Positions 34,120-44,556 of a stretch of DNA of 64,000 nucleotides are shown piece after piece. The DNA is from Halocaridina rubra (lineage: Eukaryota > Arthropoda > Malacostraca > Decapoda > Atyidae), in contig JAXCGZ010000112.1 in NCBI GenBank assembly GCA_037179515.1, forward strand, positions 1 through 64,000. Reading direction: 5' to 3'. How positions within the stretch are numbered: position 1 is the stretch's first letter; each line of letters opens with the position of its first letter. The translations under genes and the position numbers were made by a program. Below the pieces are notes generated by a model. The model was not told where the DNA came from. It saw only the letters and a list, made by a program, of their open reading frames with translations, and ran no database searches.

Positions 34120-37100
34120 ATGGAAACCATCAAAACATTCGATGAGGAGCGTTACCTAGACATACTGATGGCTAGGGGTGAGAGATATGGGTTTTCCCCA
34201 AGACAGGAGCTCTTCGAATGGGCTTATGAGAGGATGGTTGAACGCCGAGATAAGCTGGAGGCACAAGCACGTGAGGAGGCACGAGCAAAACGTGAGGAGG
34301 CACAAGCACAACGTGAGGAGGCACAAGCACAACGTGAGGAGGAACAAGCACAACGTGAGGAGGCACAAGCACAACATGAACATGAGCTTGCGCTTGCTCG
34401 GCTTCGAGCGGAAATCCCAGACAGTAGTCCTTTATCCGGAAATAGAGATTACAGGAACGGGAAGCACAAGAGCCCCTCGCAGAACTTCAATCGTCCAGCT
34501 CCTCCTCCTCACACTCCTAAGCCTTATTACGGCCATGCACCCACACTCAAGAAGGATGACCCGGTAAGACCTAAGCCTCAGCAGTTAAGAGGCAAAGGCC
34601 ATTACTCTGCTCCTCCTTCCCAGGGTTTTCAGCAAAACTCTAAGAGCCACCACGCTCCCTCACACAGCGGCGGCCCACATAGCCGTCTGGCCACTCACTC
34701 AGCCCATGTTGTGGAAACAGGGCCAGAAAGGGCCAATGAGGATAACGCCAAGGAACCACCACACAAACTTGCCAATGTGGAATTCATCGAACATGATGAT
34801 CTGGAAATGATCCCAAAATGCCTAGAAACCATAAATGGTGTGGAAGCTGAGATAGCCCTTGACACAGGGGCCAATGGCATACTTGTTGACGAGAGAATTG
34901 TCAGGGATGAAGATTTTACCAGCAAAGTCGTTCATGTGCGGGTTGCTGAAGGAACACCCCAAATACGACGCTGCTGTGTCATTAACCTGGATTGCAAATA
35001 CTACAAGGGAAAAGCCCCAGCTGTGGCAATGATTGAGCTTATGTACCCTGTCTTGATGGGTCGTGCACTGAACCTAGTTCCTACTTTCCAGGCCGACTTA
35101 TACCATGAGGACATTTCTCGTTATAACTTCCCTCGGGGGAAGTCACATGAAGCCATTTCAGCAGCAACTCCTGGCCTCGATGCCAAGAATATGGACGATT
35201 CTCCGACTGACTCCGTTGAGTCTGCCGCAGTTAGTAAACGTAATGTGGAACACGGAGAGTTTCCCCCTCCTTTACCAGATGATGCACCTCTAGAGCCATT
35301 GAAGTCCCGTCCAGACTTTGCCAAATTGCAGCAAGACTGCCCCAGCCTCAAACGCTGGATGCAGCAGGCCACCGAGGGAAGGACCTTCACAGTGAGAGGA
35401 GGAGGCCAGATCACTTATGCCCTTGAAGATGGAGTACTTCGTAGGCATGTGACTAAAGGTGGCCACACCTTTAAACAGTTGGTGGTGCCCGCTTCGTTGC
35501 GCTGCCAGGCTATGTATGTGGCACACCATTTACCTCTGAGTGGACACAGAGGCAAAGCAAAAACTCGGCATGTCCTTCAGAAGGCTTTTGCATGGCCAAA
35601 CATGTACGCCGAGGTAGACAGATATGTAGGTTCTTGCCCTGTCTGTCAATCCACCTCAACGGCACCAGTACCGAAAGTTCCCATGGGGATAACTAAGCTC
35701 TCAATGGAGCCAATTTCCAATGTCGCTATTGACATACTAGGTCCTATTAATCCAACTTTGTCCACGGGGAAACAATTCCTCCTGGTATATGCTGACCTGG
35801 CAACAAGGTACCCAGATGCAGTGCCACTGTCTTCTATCACAACTGAAGCAGTCGCTCAAGCCCTCTTTGAAATGTGCTCCAGGGTTGGCTTTCCTGAGCA
35901 GGTCACTTCTGACAATGGAAGTCAGTTTACAAGTAGGCACTTTGAGGCTTTCTGTAACCTTTTAGAAATCAAGCACATTCGTACGAGTGTCTATCATGCC
36001 CAATCAAATGGAGCATGCGAACGCTATAACGGGACATTGAAGCGATGTTTGCGCAAGCTAGTGATAGATATGCCTAGGCAGTGGGACAAGTACGTCCCTG
36101 CTGCACTTTTCTCCTTCAGAGACACGCCCCACGACACTACTGGATACTCGCCTTTCGAGATGATTTATGGTCATAAGGTCAGAGGCCCAGTAGAATTCTT
36201 GGCAGAATGTTGGGATTCACCTACCATCGAAGATGACGATAGGGACGCTCATGAGTATATTTTGAAGTTTTCGTCTCACCTCAAAAAGGCTTGGAAAACT
36301 GAACAATTAGCCATTAAGGGTCACCAACAGACTGCCAAGCTCCTCTTTGACAAGCGTGCGCGGCGTCGTGCCCTGACACCCGGAGATCGAGCTCTGTTAC
36401 TTCTTCCAACAGATACCCGCAAGCTAATGCTACGCTGGAAAGGACCGTACACTGTGGTACACCGGGTGACCCCTGACAATTATGTGCTAAATGTTGATGG
36501 CAATAACCGGAAATACCACATTAACCAGCTGAAGCTTTATTGTGAGGACCCGGAGGCCCACAGGGATCCTGCGCTGGCGCTCCCAGCAACCCCTATAGAT
36601 GCCTCCAGCATCAACAGAACCTCCGAGGCTGCAGCAACACAGGTGCTCCATTATAGCCACCCCTTACTTCCCATATTGGAATACTCCACCCTTGCAGTGG
36701 AGACAGACTTACGGGAGTGGAGTTTTTCTGAAGAAGCCCCTCTGGCTGCAGCCACCGCTCTTGCAATTGAAGACACAAGCTTAGCTTTTGATGATGGTAA
36801 GGATCCTGCCATTCCCACACACCGAAAAGAAAGTGTGAGTAATTGTATTATTAACTCCAGACTGCAACCGAGTCAACGGGAACAGCTGAACAAGCTATTT
36901 GAGGACTATGAGAACGTCTTCAACGACCTCCCAGGCATTACCACTACCCTTGAGCATCATGTCAGACTGACTGACCCAGAGCCATTTCGGCATTCCTATG
37001 GTCTTCCCCACCAGCTGTCCTTACGGCTGAAGGAAGATCTTGACACTTGGGTCCGCCTCGGAATAGTTGAAAAGAGCATTTCGCCTTGGTGTTCGCCGTT

Positions 37101-38298
37101 ACTGGCAGTGCGTAAGCGAGATGGCAGTCACAGGTTCTGCCTTGACTGTCGTAAGCTTAACTCCCGTACCATCTTTGATGGAGAGCCCATTGCTGACGCC
37201 GAGCATATTTTCTCGTTGCTTTCTCAAGCCCGTTACCTGTCCAAGTTGGATCTGGCCAGTGGATTTTGGCAAGTCCCGTTGAGCGAGACTACCAAGCCTC
37301 TTACAGCTTTTTCCACAAGATATGGTCTATATCAGTTCAGGGTCATGCCTTTTGGTATGGTAAATGCCCCTGGCTGCTTCAGCAGACTCATGAGGATAGT
37401 ACTACAGGATCTCGACAATGTTTCATGCTTTATAGACGACATCCTGGTGCATTCTCAGGATTGGTCATCGCACCTCGAGACTCTCCGCAGAGTTCTCACT
37501 CGTCTGAACCAGCATGGACTTCACTTAAAGCCTTCCAAATGTGAGATTGGTTTCACACAATTGCAGTATCTCGGCCACGTGGTTGGAGAAGGAGTTATGT
37601 CCCCTATACATGACAGGGTACAAGCTATCAAGGATATGGAGAAACCTGCTACTGTCACTCAACTGAGATCATTCCTAGGTAGTGTCGGCTACTACCAACG
37701 GTTCATTCCACACTTTAATAGTATCGCTGCCCCTTTGCAGCAACTGACCTCCTCGAAGCAAAGTAAATCCTCCCCTGTCAAATGGACAGATGAAGCGGAG
37801 AGAGCATTTTTCAAGCTCCGAGAAGCATTGGCAGGTGAGCCAGTATTACAACTGGTAAACCCTGATTTTCCATTTATCTTGCAGACCGACGCCTCAGACG
37901 AAGGCCTGGGTGCCGTGCTCTTGCAAGCCCGATCAGACAACTCAGCAGAAGTAGCTCCAGTGCGATATGCAAGCCGCAGGCTTCGCCCTGCAGAGCGAAA
38001 TTACTCCACTGTGGAGAAGGAAGCTCTAGCTGCATATTGGGCCATAAAGAAATTTGAAGTCCATCTGTATGGCCAACATTTTACACTGAGAACCGACCAC
38101 CGACCTCTCCTATATTTACAGACTGCAGACAAGCTAAATCCTCGTCTGAAAAGGTGGGCACTTTACCTGAATCTTTTTAAATTCACTGCCCAACATGTTC
38201 ATGGCAAGGACAATGACCTTGCTGATCTACTAAGTCGACGGTCGTTACCCTCAAATGAGGAAGCTGGTGCTGTTAGCCTAAATTTGGCTAGTCAGTAA
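34120..38298 (+). CDS. Gypsy Gag-PR-INT-RT-RNase H polyprotein (capsid apparently missing)
   Basis: One 1392-residue ORF from ATG at 34120, preferred over an upstream in-frame GTG. Residues 1-247 are Gag-like: an N-terminal helix region, five or six REEAQAQ heptads (21-bp DNA repeats), then a basic Pro/His-rich stretch. I see no capsid fold motif and no CCHC knuckle. The protease has DTGA at 248-251. Integrase follows: an HH...CPVC zinc site (H469/H470 region, C506, C509), core D538, D598 and E634 (D,D35E), and a GPY/F module (WKGPYTVV). RT then shows FRVMPFG and FIDD (D1106, D1107). RNase H ends the ORF (TDASDEG, D1257; TDHRPL; LADLLSR). Usual gypsy order is PR-RT-RH-INT; here integrase precedes RT without any frame break. 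Confidence 0.92.
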   Translation: METIKTFDEERYLDILMARGERYGFSPRQELFEWAYERMVERRDKLEAQAREEARAKREEAQAQREEAQAQREEEQAQREEAQAQHEHELALARLRAEIPDSSPLSGNRDYRNGKHKSPSQNFNRPAPPPHTPKPYYGHAPTLKKDDPVRPKPQQLRGKGHYSAPPSQGFQQNSKSHHAPSHSGGPHSRLATHSAHVVETGPERANEDNAKEPPHKLANVEFIEHDDLEMIPKCLETINGVEAEIALDTGANGILVDERIVRDEDFTSKVVHVRVAEGTPQIRRCCVINLDCKYYKGKAPAVAMIELMYPVLMGRALNLVPTFQADLYHEDISRYNFPRGKSHEAISAATPGLDAKNMDDSPTDSVESAAVSKRNVEHGEFPPPLPDDAPLEPLKSRPDFAKLQQDCPSLKRWMQQATEGRTFTVRGGGQITYALEDGVLRRHVTKGGHTFKQLVVPASLRCQAMYVAHHLPLSGHRGKAKTRHVLQKAFAWPNMYAEVDRYVGSCPVCQSTSTAPVPKVPMGITKLSMEPISNVAIDILGPINPTLSTGKQFLLVYADLATRYPDAVPLSSITTEAVAQALFEMCSRVGFPEQVTSDNGSQFTSRHFEAFCNLLEIKHIRTSVYHAQSNGACERYNGTLKRCLRKLVIDMPRQWDKYVPAALFSFRDTPHDTTGYSPFEMIYGHKVRGPVEFLAECWDSPTIEDDDRDAHEYILKFSSHLKKAWKTEQLAIKGHQQTAKLLFDKRARRRALTPGDRALLLLPTDTRKLMLRWKGPYTVVHRVTPDNYVLNVDGNNRKYHINQLKLYCEDPEAHRDPALALPATPIDASSINRTSEAAATQVLHYSHPLLPILEYSTLAVETDLREWSFSEEAPLAAATALAIEDTSLAFDDGKDPAIPTHRKESVSNCIINSRLQPSQREQLNKLFEDYENVFNDLPGITTTLEHHVRLTDPEPFRHSYGLPHQLSLRLKEDLDTWVRLGIVEKSISPWCSPLLAVRKRDGSHRFCLDCRKLNSRTIFDGEPIADAEHIFSLLSQARYLSKLDLASGFWQVPLSETTKPLTAFSTRYGLYQFRVMPFGMVNAPGCFSRLMRIVLQDLDNVSCFIDDILVHSQDWSSHLETLRRVLTRLNQHGLHLKPSKCEIGFTQLQYLGHVVGEGVMSPIHDRVQAIKDMEKPATVTQLRSFLGSVGYYQRFIPHFNSIAAPLQQLTSSKQSKSSPVKWTDEAERAFFKLREALAGEPVLQLVNPDFPFILQTDASDEGLGAVLLQARSDNSAEVAPVRYASRRLRPAERNYSTVEKEALAAYWAIKKFEVHLYGQHFTLRTDHRPLLYLQTADKLNPRLKRWALYLNLFKFTAQHVHGKDNDLADLLSRRSLPSNEEAGAVSLNLASQ
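34258..34377 (+). repeat. 21-bp in-frame tandem repeats in gypsy Gag
   Basis: Five to six units of CGTGAGGAGGCACAAGCACA (plus one base) encode REEAQAQ heptads, probably a charged coiled coil. Such repeats can change copy number without breaking frame. Confidence 0.85.
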
Positions 38299-38936
38299 AG
38301 ATTACTTCTCTAATGTGTTGTTTATTTTTATGTTTATCTTTTATGTCTTTAATACTGTACTGTACTTGTTTATTTTAAGCGTACCAACGTTATTCCAAAT
38401 GGAAGACGAAAAAGATGAAGAATAATTTTTTGATCGTAGTTTTATATTTCCCTTTGTGGGACTTTGAAAGCCAGAACTTGGCAGAAACATTTTAGTTTAG
38501 TGTTGAATAGCTGAAACTGTTTTAAATCCAGTCGCCAATGTTAGTGACGACGTGGTTCAAATGTTTAATTTGCGTATACTGTATTTTATTTTGTATATTA
38601 TATTATTGCCTTCTTGCATGTGAAGCATTCATAAACTTAAATATTGATATTTACTGATATCTAATTGTGATTTAATTGTCTTGAAATTTGAATTTGATCA
38701 CATTTCTTTTATGTTTTGCATGTCATTTAATGTTTTGTTTACAAGACTTGTTTACTTTTACTAATAGTATGATATGTTCCAGTGGTGGATCCCATTCTTA
38801 TTATTCATTTGTTCTTTTCCATGAGAAGGATATCTCATCCCTCATAATAACACTGAAGTCACCGTAACTTCCTCTGTTCTTTTTTCGCCTTCTGTAGTAG
38901 AATTTTGCTAAATCAATATTCTCTAGAAAGGGCCTT
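38299..38936 (+). other. Gypsy 3' non-coding region and polypurine tract
   Basis: No ORF. AGAAAGGG at 38925-38932, four bases before the 3' LTR, is the likely polypurine tract priming plus-strand synthesis. No envelope-like frame was found. Confidence 0.65.
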
Positions 38937-40651
38937 TGTGACAGAGTGTTTCGCTCAATGTCAACAGAGGCTGTTAGATGCCTTATCAATTAAAATAATT
39001 CCCTTTAATATAACTGTTATTTTCTAACTAAAAAAATTAATTCCCACTTCTTGACTTTCGCAGATTATGATTATTTGCAATTTGTATTTTAGCTTATAGC
39101 TAATTCTATATAGTTTAGTTACTCTTCTTGTACGTGTAGAAGTATAGCCCCAATATAAAGGCTGCTCCTATTTTTCTGCCTGCAACGGGCCAAGAAAATT
39201 ATAAAGAAACACAGAACCAGTAACCTAACTTTTCATTAGTATTCTCGTTTTATTTTATTTGCTTCCACTTGTTGCACCTAAAAATACTGTCTCTCCCTTG
39301 CATCTCTGCTATAATTGCCTGCCAGGGACCACCACTAAAATAATCCTTAAAATGAAATCAGAGCCAATTACTGCTCTAGGAATGTCTCCTACAGATGACG
39401 TCACGAAGCCCCACGAGGAGACGCTCTTTTTGCGCCAAGACTGCCCAGAGGCAACATCTCGCCTGGGTGGTCTAAGTTTATTTAAAATCATTTTACGTGG
39501 CATCTTCACAGGAATTCATCTAGCACAACAAGGAATTCATCTAGCACAACAAGGTGAGGGATAGTGTATGGTAAAGCTCGTGGGTCAAGCAAATTGGTTT
39601 ATTTTCGAGAATTAGTTACATTCGTTACTGGATAAATCTTATGGATTTCTATTCTCAGATTCCATTCCCAGTCACACGAAATTTTGTAGATTACCACACT
39701 GGAATCTCACATGCCAAAGTTAATTCCTTAACCTGTAAATTACAGCTGGTATATATTGCTGAGAAGTTTCTTTTCACTGAATGTGATAAACGAAAATCTC
39801 ATCCTCTGAAGACTAAGTTATGAGCCCGTAAAAATCTATCTCTCTTCCTAATAAATTCTAATTTCATTTCACCCCTTTCTATCATCGTAAATAAAGTGTT
39901 TTTTTTTACTTCAAAAACTCGTCAGTAAAGCTATTTGCCAAAAAGCCAAATTGCAAATATTCAAAAGGTAATTTTTCCCAGTTGGCTATGCAAATATTTC
40001 TTGTTAACCACATTTTAATGAATGCATACCGTATTTATCTTGCTAATTCTTCATATGTTGGGGATAAAGTGTTTTGAGTTATAAGTTGCAAATACCTCAA
40101 AAGGTGGTTTTGCACCCCTTTTTTTTATTGCAAAGTTCTTGATAACTAAAAGTGAATGAATACTGTATTGATCTCGTAGATTCTTCCTTTACCCTAAATA
40201 GAGTGTTTTACCATATTAATTTCATATCCGGAATAAGCATTGCAACTTTTGTGGTTGCCCACAATTTAAGGAATACATACAGTACTGTATTTGTCTTGCT
40301 TATTCTTCATTTATTGTGAATATATTATTTTCTTTAAAACCAGTAAAGAATTAATGTTTGTATGCTATTATGGTAGCATAAATATTTCTGGTTAGCTGTG
40401 AATAACCTATATATATTCATAAATATTTCTGGTTAGCTGTGAATAACCTATATATATTCATCCAGTAGAATGACATTGGAAACTCATTATATGTGTGCTC
40501 ATGCTTTCAGTTTCCCATTATAAACTGTGTCATTTCTGTTTCTGAAATTGCAGTGTCCTGTGATTACCTAATTGTGATTACCTAATTGTGTTTACGGGAA
40601 AGAGCCCAAAGCTCGTATCTTCCCGTCTCCTGATCGGTTCCATTTTTAGAC

Positions 40652-43474
40652 TTAGTGATACTTATCATACCTGTCCTTAAAACTATGGATTGAGGTAGCA
40701 TTAACTACCTCCTCGCTTAGCGAATTCCAATTATCAACTACTCTTACACTGAAAAAGTATTTCCTTACATCCTGCAAACAAGTTTTCTTCCGAAGCTTCA
40801 AACTATGACCTCTAGTTCTAGAGCCAGCCATATCGAAATATCGATCCCTATCCACTCTATCATAACCATGAAGGAATTTAAAGACTGTCACCATATCCCC
40901 CCTTACTCTTCTAGCTTCGAGTGATGGCAAGTCTAATTCCCTCAGCCTCTCATCATAACCGAGATTGCGTATTTCTGGCACCAGTTTCGTGGCATGTCTT
41001 TGAACTTTTTCAAGCTTAGCTATGTGCTTTTTCAAGTGCGGATTCCAAAAGGGGGCTGCATATTCCAGTTTTGGCCTCACATAGGTTACATAAATATTTC
41101 TGAACATTTCCTTGTCCATGTGCCTGAAGGCTACCCTTACATTTGATAAGAATGCATATGCTGCCCTTACTACGCCATTTATATGTATTTCTGGAGACAA
41201 ATCTGCCAATATGTTTACTCCTAGATCTCTCTCATTTTCTGTCTCCTGAAGCTGTACTCCAGCCACCGAGTAGTCAAGCTTGGGCCTTCTTGCACTTGTA
41301 CCCATTCTCATTACCTTACATTTTGAGGTATTGAATTTCATTAGCCACTTTTCTGACCACTCATGCAGATTATTTAGATCCTCCTGAAGTTCTCTACCAT
41401 TGTTCTCGTTTTTTACTTTCTTCACAATCTTTGCATCATCTGCAAACATATTCATGAATGAATTTACAGACTCTGGTAGGTCATTTACATATACAAGGAA
41501 CAAAAGTGGCCCTAAAACTGAACCCTGTGGAACTCCACTACTAACTCTTCTCCATTCAGACACTGAGTGTCTTACTCTAACCCTCTGTTCCCTTCCTTCT
41601 AAGTAAGTTTTTATCCATTCCAAGACATTTCCACCTATTCTAGCCATTGATTGCAGCTTCCTAATAAGTCTCCCATGTGGAACAGTGTCAAACGCTTTCT
41701 GGAAGTCTAGGAATATGCAATCTGCCCAACCCTCTCTTTCCTGTAAGATTTGGCTTACCTCATCATAAAATTCTAATAAGTTTGTTACTGTTGATCTTCC
41801 TTCTCTGAAGCCATGTTGCCTCACTGACAAAAAGTTGAAGGATTCCAAGTGAAGAGAGATATGTTTCCTTAGTAGTTTCTCCATAAGTTTGCAAACTATG
41901 CTGGTCAAGGAAACTGGTCTATAGTTCAGAGCCGTATCCCTCCTTCCCTTTTTGAAGATAGGTATCACATTTGCTTGTTTCCAGCATCTTGGAATCTCCC
42001 CCGACTCCAATGACTCCTTAAATATGATACTTAGTGCCACTGATATTGTGTTTGCGCATTTTTTAAGCACATGAGGGGATATGTCATCAGGACCTGTAGC
42101 TTTATGAACATCTAAATCCATCAGCGCCTTGCATACCTCTGTGGCTGTAAGGTTGATGTTCTCTAATACCGGCCCTTGAGCTTCTATCACTGCAATCTGA
42201 GGGGGTGGGGTATTTTCTACTGTAAATACTGACTGAAACTCCTTGTTCAATTCTTTGCAGATCTCTTCGTCCGTCTCAGTGATGCTTCCATCCGCTCTCT
42301 TTAGCCTTAAAACCTGTTCTTTTACCTTCAGTTTTCCTCTGATAAAGCTGTGGAAAAGCTTGGGATTTTCTTTAGCCTTCCTGGTGATGTCCCTCTCATA
42401 ATCTTTCTCTGCCTCTCTCCTTTTACTTAGGTAGTCATTTCTTGCTCTTTTGTAGGTTTGCCAGGCATTTATGTTTTTTCTCCTCCTATACCTTTTCCAG
42501 CATTTGTCTCTCCACTCCTTAGCTCTTTTACACCCATTATCGAACCATTTCTCTCTGGCATGAATTACACCTACTTTGGTGACAGGTATGCAGCAATCTA
42601 CTATCTTCCCATATTTCTCACAAAAGATGTCATACATTTCTTGTACAGATTTGTTGTAAAATAAGGTTCTCCAGTCAATAACTGCAAAAAGCTCATTCAT
42701 TTTGATGTAATCTCCTTTCTGATAGTTCCTCCTCATGTCCTCAGTGCCTCTACTCTCAGGAAGAATGTCTTCAATGATATACTCCATCAACAACACACAG
42801 TGGTCACTCTTTCCAATTGGTGGTTCATACTCAATATTTTCAATATCCAACACATTATCTGTGAACACCAGATCAAGTAGTGATGGCTCATCCCCACCCC
42901 TGGCTCTTGTTGGTTCCATTACATGTTGGTGTAGGAAATTCCCTTGTACGCAATCTAGGAATCTTGCCCCAAAGGAGTCCTCACCACTGTGTGGGTCAAG
43001 ATTTATCCAATCTATCTCTTTATGATTAAAGTCTCCCATAATCAAAATCCTACATTTTTTCTCCCGCGCCATGTTAACAACTGAGTTTATGACTTCAATC
43101 GTACCTATATGACTTTCCTCATAAATTTCAAGCCTATTTTGGTTCCTTGGTGGGTTGTATACAACAGTTATTATAATGCTCTCTGACCCAGTATTTATGC
43201 GAGCAACAAGAAATTCCCTGAACTCACTTTCTATAGCCAAGTTTATCTCTTCAGCTTGAATCCTCTCACTTATGAGCAGTGCTATCCCTCCACCAGTCCT
43301 CTCAGATCTTTCGACCCTTAGTATTCTGAAGCCCTTAGGAAAAACTGTGACACTGTTTATGTCCTCACTCAACTTAGTCTCTGTAATTGCTACTATATCT
43401 GCCTTACTGTTGTGAATCCTATCTTTTAATTCTACTGCCTTACCAGCTAATCCATCAGCATTTGTGTATAACAA
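40652..43474 (-). CDS. LINE C5 ORF2: endonuclease plus reverse transcriptase
   Basis: 940 residues from TTG at 43474, without stops. All the motifs described for copy C1 ORF2 are present: endonuclease N5, E32, GDFN and SDH; RT FLDFQKAFD, SGVPQGSVLGP and FADD. It differs from C1 at two positions noticed by eye (VVNMAREKK versus VVYMAREKK, and EAEKDY versus EAEKNY). The frame is open upstream into ORF1 and has no ATG before about residue 132. It should nick target DNA and reverse-transcribe the LINE RNA in the nucleus. Confidence 0.92.
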   Translation of the reverse strand: MLYTNADGLAGKAVELKDRIHNSKADIVAITETKLSEDINSVTVFPKGFRILRVERSERTGGGIALLISERIQAEEINLAIESEFREFLVARINTGSESIIITVVYNPPRNQNRLEIYEESHIGTIEVINSVVNMAREKKCRILIMGDFNHKEIDWINLDPHSGEDSFGARFLDCVQGNFLHQHVMEPTRARGGDEPSLLDLVFTDNVLDIENIEYEPPIGKSDHCVLLMEYIIEDILPESRGTEDMRRNYQKGDYIKMNELFAVIDWRTLFYNKSVQEMYDIFCEKYGKIVDCCIPVTKVGVIHAREKWFDNGCKRAKEWRDKCWKRYRRRKNINAWQTYKRARNDYLSKRREAEKDYERDITRKAKENPKLFHSFIRGKLKVKEQVLRLKRADGSITETDEEICKELNKEFQSVFTVENTPPPQIAVIEAQGPVLENINLTATEVCKALMDLDVHKATGPDDISPHVLKKCANTISVALSIIFKESLESGEIPRCWKQANVIPIFKKGRRDTALNYRPVSLTSIVCKLMEKLLRKHISLHLESFNFLSVRQHGFREGRSTVTNLLEFYDEVSQILQEREGWADCIFLDFQKAFDTVPHGRLIRKLQSMARIGGNVLEWIKTYLEGREQRVRVRHSVSEWRRVSSGVPQGSVLGPLLFLVYVNDLPESVNSFMNMFADDAKIVKKVKNENNGRELQEDLNNLHEWSEKWLMKFNTSKCKVMRMGTSARRPKLDYSVAGVQLQETENERDLGVNILADLSPEIHINGVVRAAYAFLSNVRVAFRHMDKEMFRNIYVTYVRPKLEYAAPFWNPHLKKHIAKLEKVQRHATKLVPEIRNLGYDERLRELDLPSLEARRVRGDMVTVFKFLHGYDRVDRDRYFDMAGSRTRGHSLKLRKKTCLQDVRKYFFSVRVVDNWNSLSEEVVNATSIHSFKDRYDKYH

Positions 43475-43476
43475 TC

Positions 43477-44556
43477 TTAATGAGGCCCCATCCCCTGATC
43501 TTCTGTCATTATCTTCTTTATCTCCCCTTTGTCTGGAAGTATTCCGTAACGAAAATTTTTCTTCTCTTCCTCATTTCTTTCATCATTTAACCTTCTTGCC
43601 TCTTGCAACAAGTTTTTGATCTTTCCCGTCTCTTCCTGTGTTCTGTATCGTCTAATGAACACTTCTTTGCATTCTTGAAGGTCTTTTAGACTTTTTTTTC
43701 TCAACAATATTTCCCTACATGTCTCCCCTCTCTCAAAGGTTACTTTTGTTGGTCTCGGCTTTCCTTCCCTCGAATATTTACCTAGTTGGTGTATGTTTAC
43801 AATATCTTCAGGACCACATACTACTCCAAGCTTTCTTATCAGGTCTACAACCCTAGCTTTATTTTCTTCAAGTCTCCCCTGCCATGTTGGCTCCTGGGAT
43901 TCACTTATGCCTGAGATTACCACTGTCTTCTCCTTATCAAGTGCCTGTCTGATGAGTGGGTTTGCCCTTTCCATCACAACGTCTTTCATTTTTTCGATTA
44001 CTGTCTCTTTATAATCAACTGTTTGTATGTTTTCCAGTGCCACCACCTTTACAGCCTCTTTTACTGCCACATTCCCCTTTAGTGCATCAGCAAAGGACGT
44101 TTTCATGGCATCATTTTCCATATTCAGCTCCTGGAACTCTTTTCTGAACTGTTCAATGTTTTCCTTAATCTGAACATTCCAAGCAGCAATCTCGTCTCTC
44201 TCAGAAGATAGCAGTGAACTAACATCTAATTCCTTTAGGTTGTCATTTAGCTGTTTGTTTTTATCTTCTTGATTAGAAATTCTAGATTCTAGTTGACTCT
44301 TTTCCCCTTCCAGCTTCTTTATTCTTTTTTCTAGTTCCTTTCTCTCCTGCCCTTGTGCTTTATTTGCTTCCTCCAAAGATCTTATTTGTTCTCTGAGTGT
44401 TTCATTCTCTTTCATTTCTCCATCCATATTCCGAATTTTATCATCAAGGCTTGTAACCATTTCCTCTAACTTCTTGATTCTCTGTTTAAGTCCTCTGATG
44501 ACTACCCCTTCTCCCGACCCATGGGTGGGAGAGGTTTGGGACAGAGATGGCTTCAT
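43477..44556 (-). CDS. LINE C5 ORF1: coiled-coil, RRM-like RNA-binding protein
   Basis: A complete 359-residue protein starting at ATG 44556 (MKPSLSQTS). Residues about 20-135 form a long heptad-rich coiled coil (LKQRIKKLEEMV, ELEKRIKKLEGEK, LESRISNQEDK), presumably for oligomerisation. Residues about 205-310 have an RRM-like pattern (KTVVISGI to CREILLRKK). A basic C-terminal segment ends in GPH. No zinc finger, PHD or esterase domain is seen, unlike some CR1 ORF1 proteins. The AAATTTT heptamer occupies 43558-43552 and the stop TAA precedes ORF2 by two bases in a different frame. C6 has the same length, supporting the start. Confidence 0.88.
   Translation of the reverse strand: MKPSLSQTSPTHGSGEGVVIRGLKQRIKKLEEMVTSLDDKIRNMDGEMKENETLREQIRSLEEANKAQGQERKELEKRIKKLEGEKSQLESRISNQEDKNKQLNDNLKELDVSSLLSSERDEIAAWNVQIKENIEQFRKEFQELNMENDAMKTSFADALKGNVAVKEAVKVVALENIQTVDYKETVIEKMKDVVMERANPLIRQALDKEKTVVISGISESQEPTWQGRLEENKARVVDLIRKLGVVCGPEDIVNIHQLGKYSREGKPRPTKVTFERGETCREILLRKKSLKDLQECKEVFIRRYRTQEETGKIKNLLQEARRLNDERNEEEKKNFRYGILPDKGEIKKIMTEDQGMGPH
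43552..43558 (-). promoter_or_regulatory. Candidate -1 frameshift heptamer in LINE C5
   Basis: On the minus strand A AAT TTT lies in the ORF1 frame (codon AAT at 43557-43555), in the same register as in C1. This is the copy where expression could be tested, because both ORFs are intact. Confidence 0.5.
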
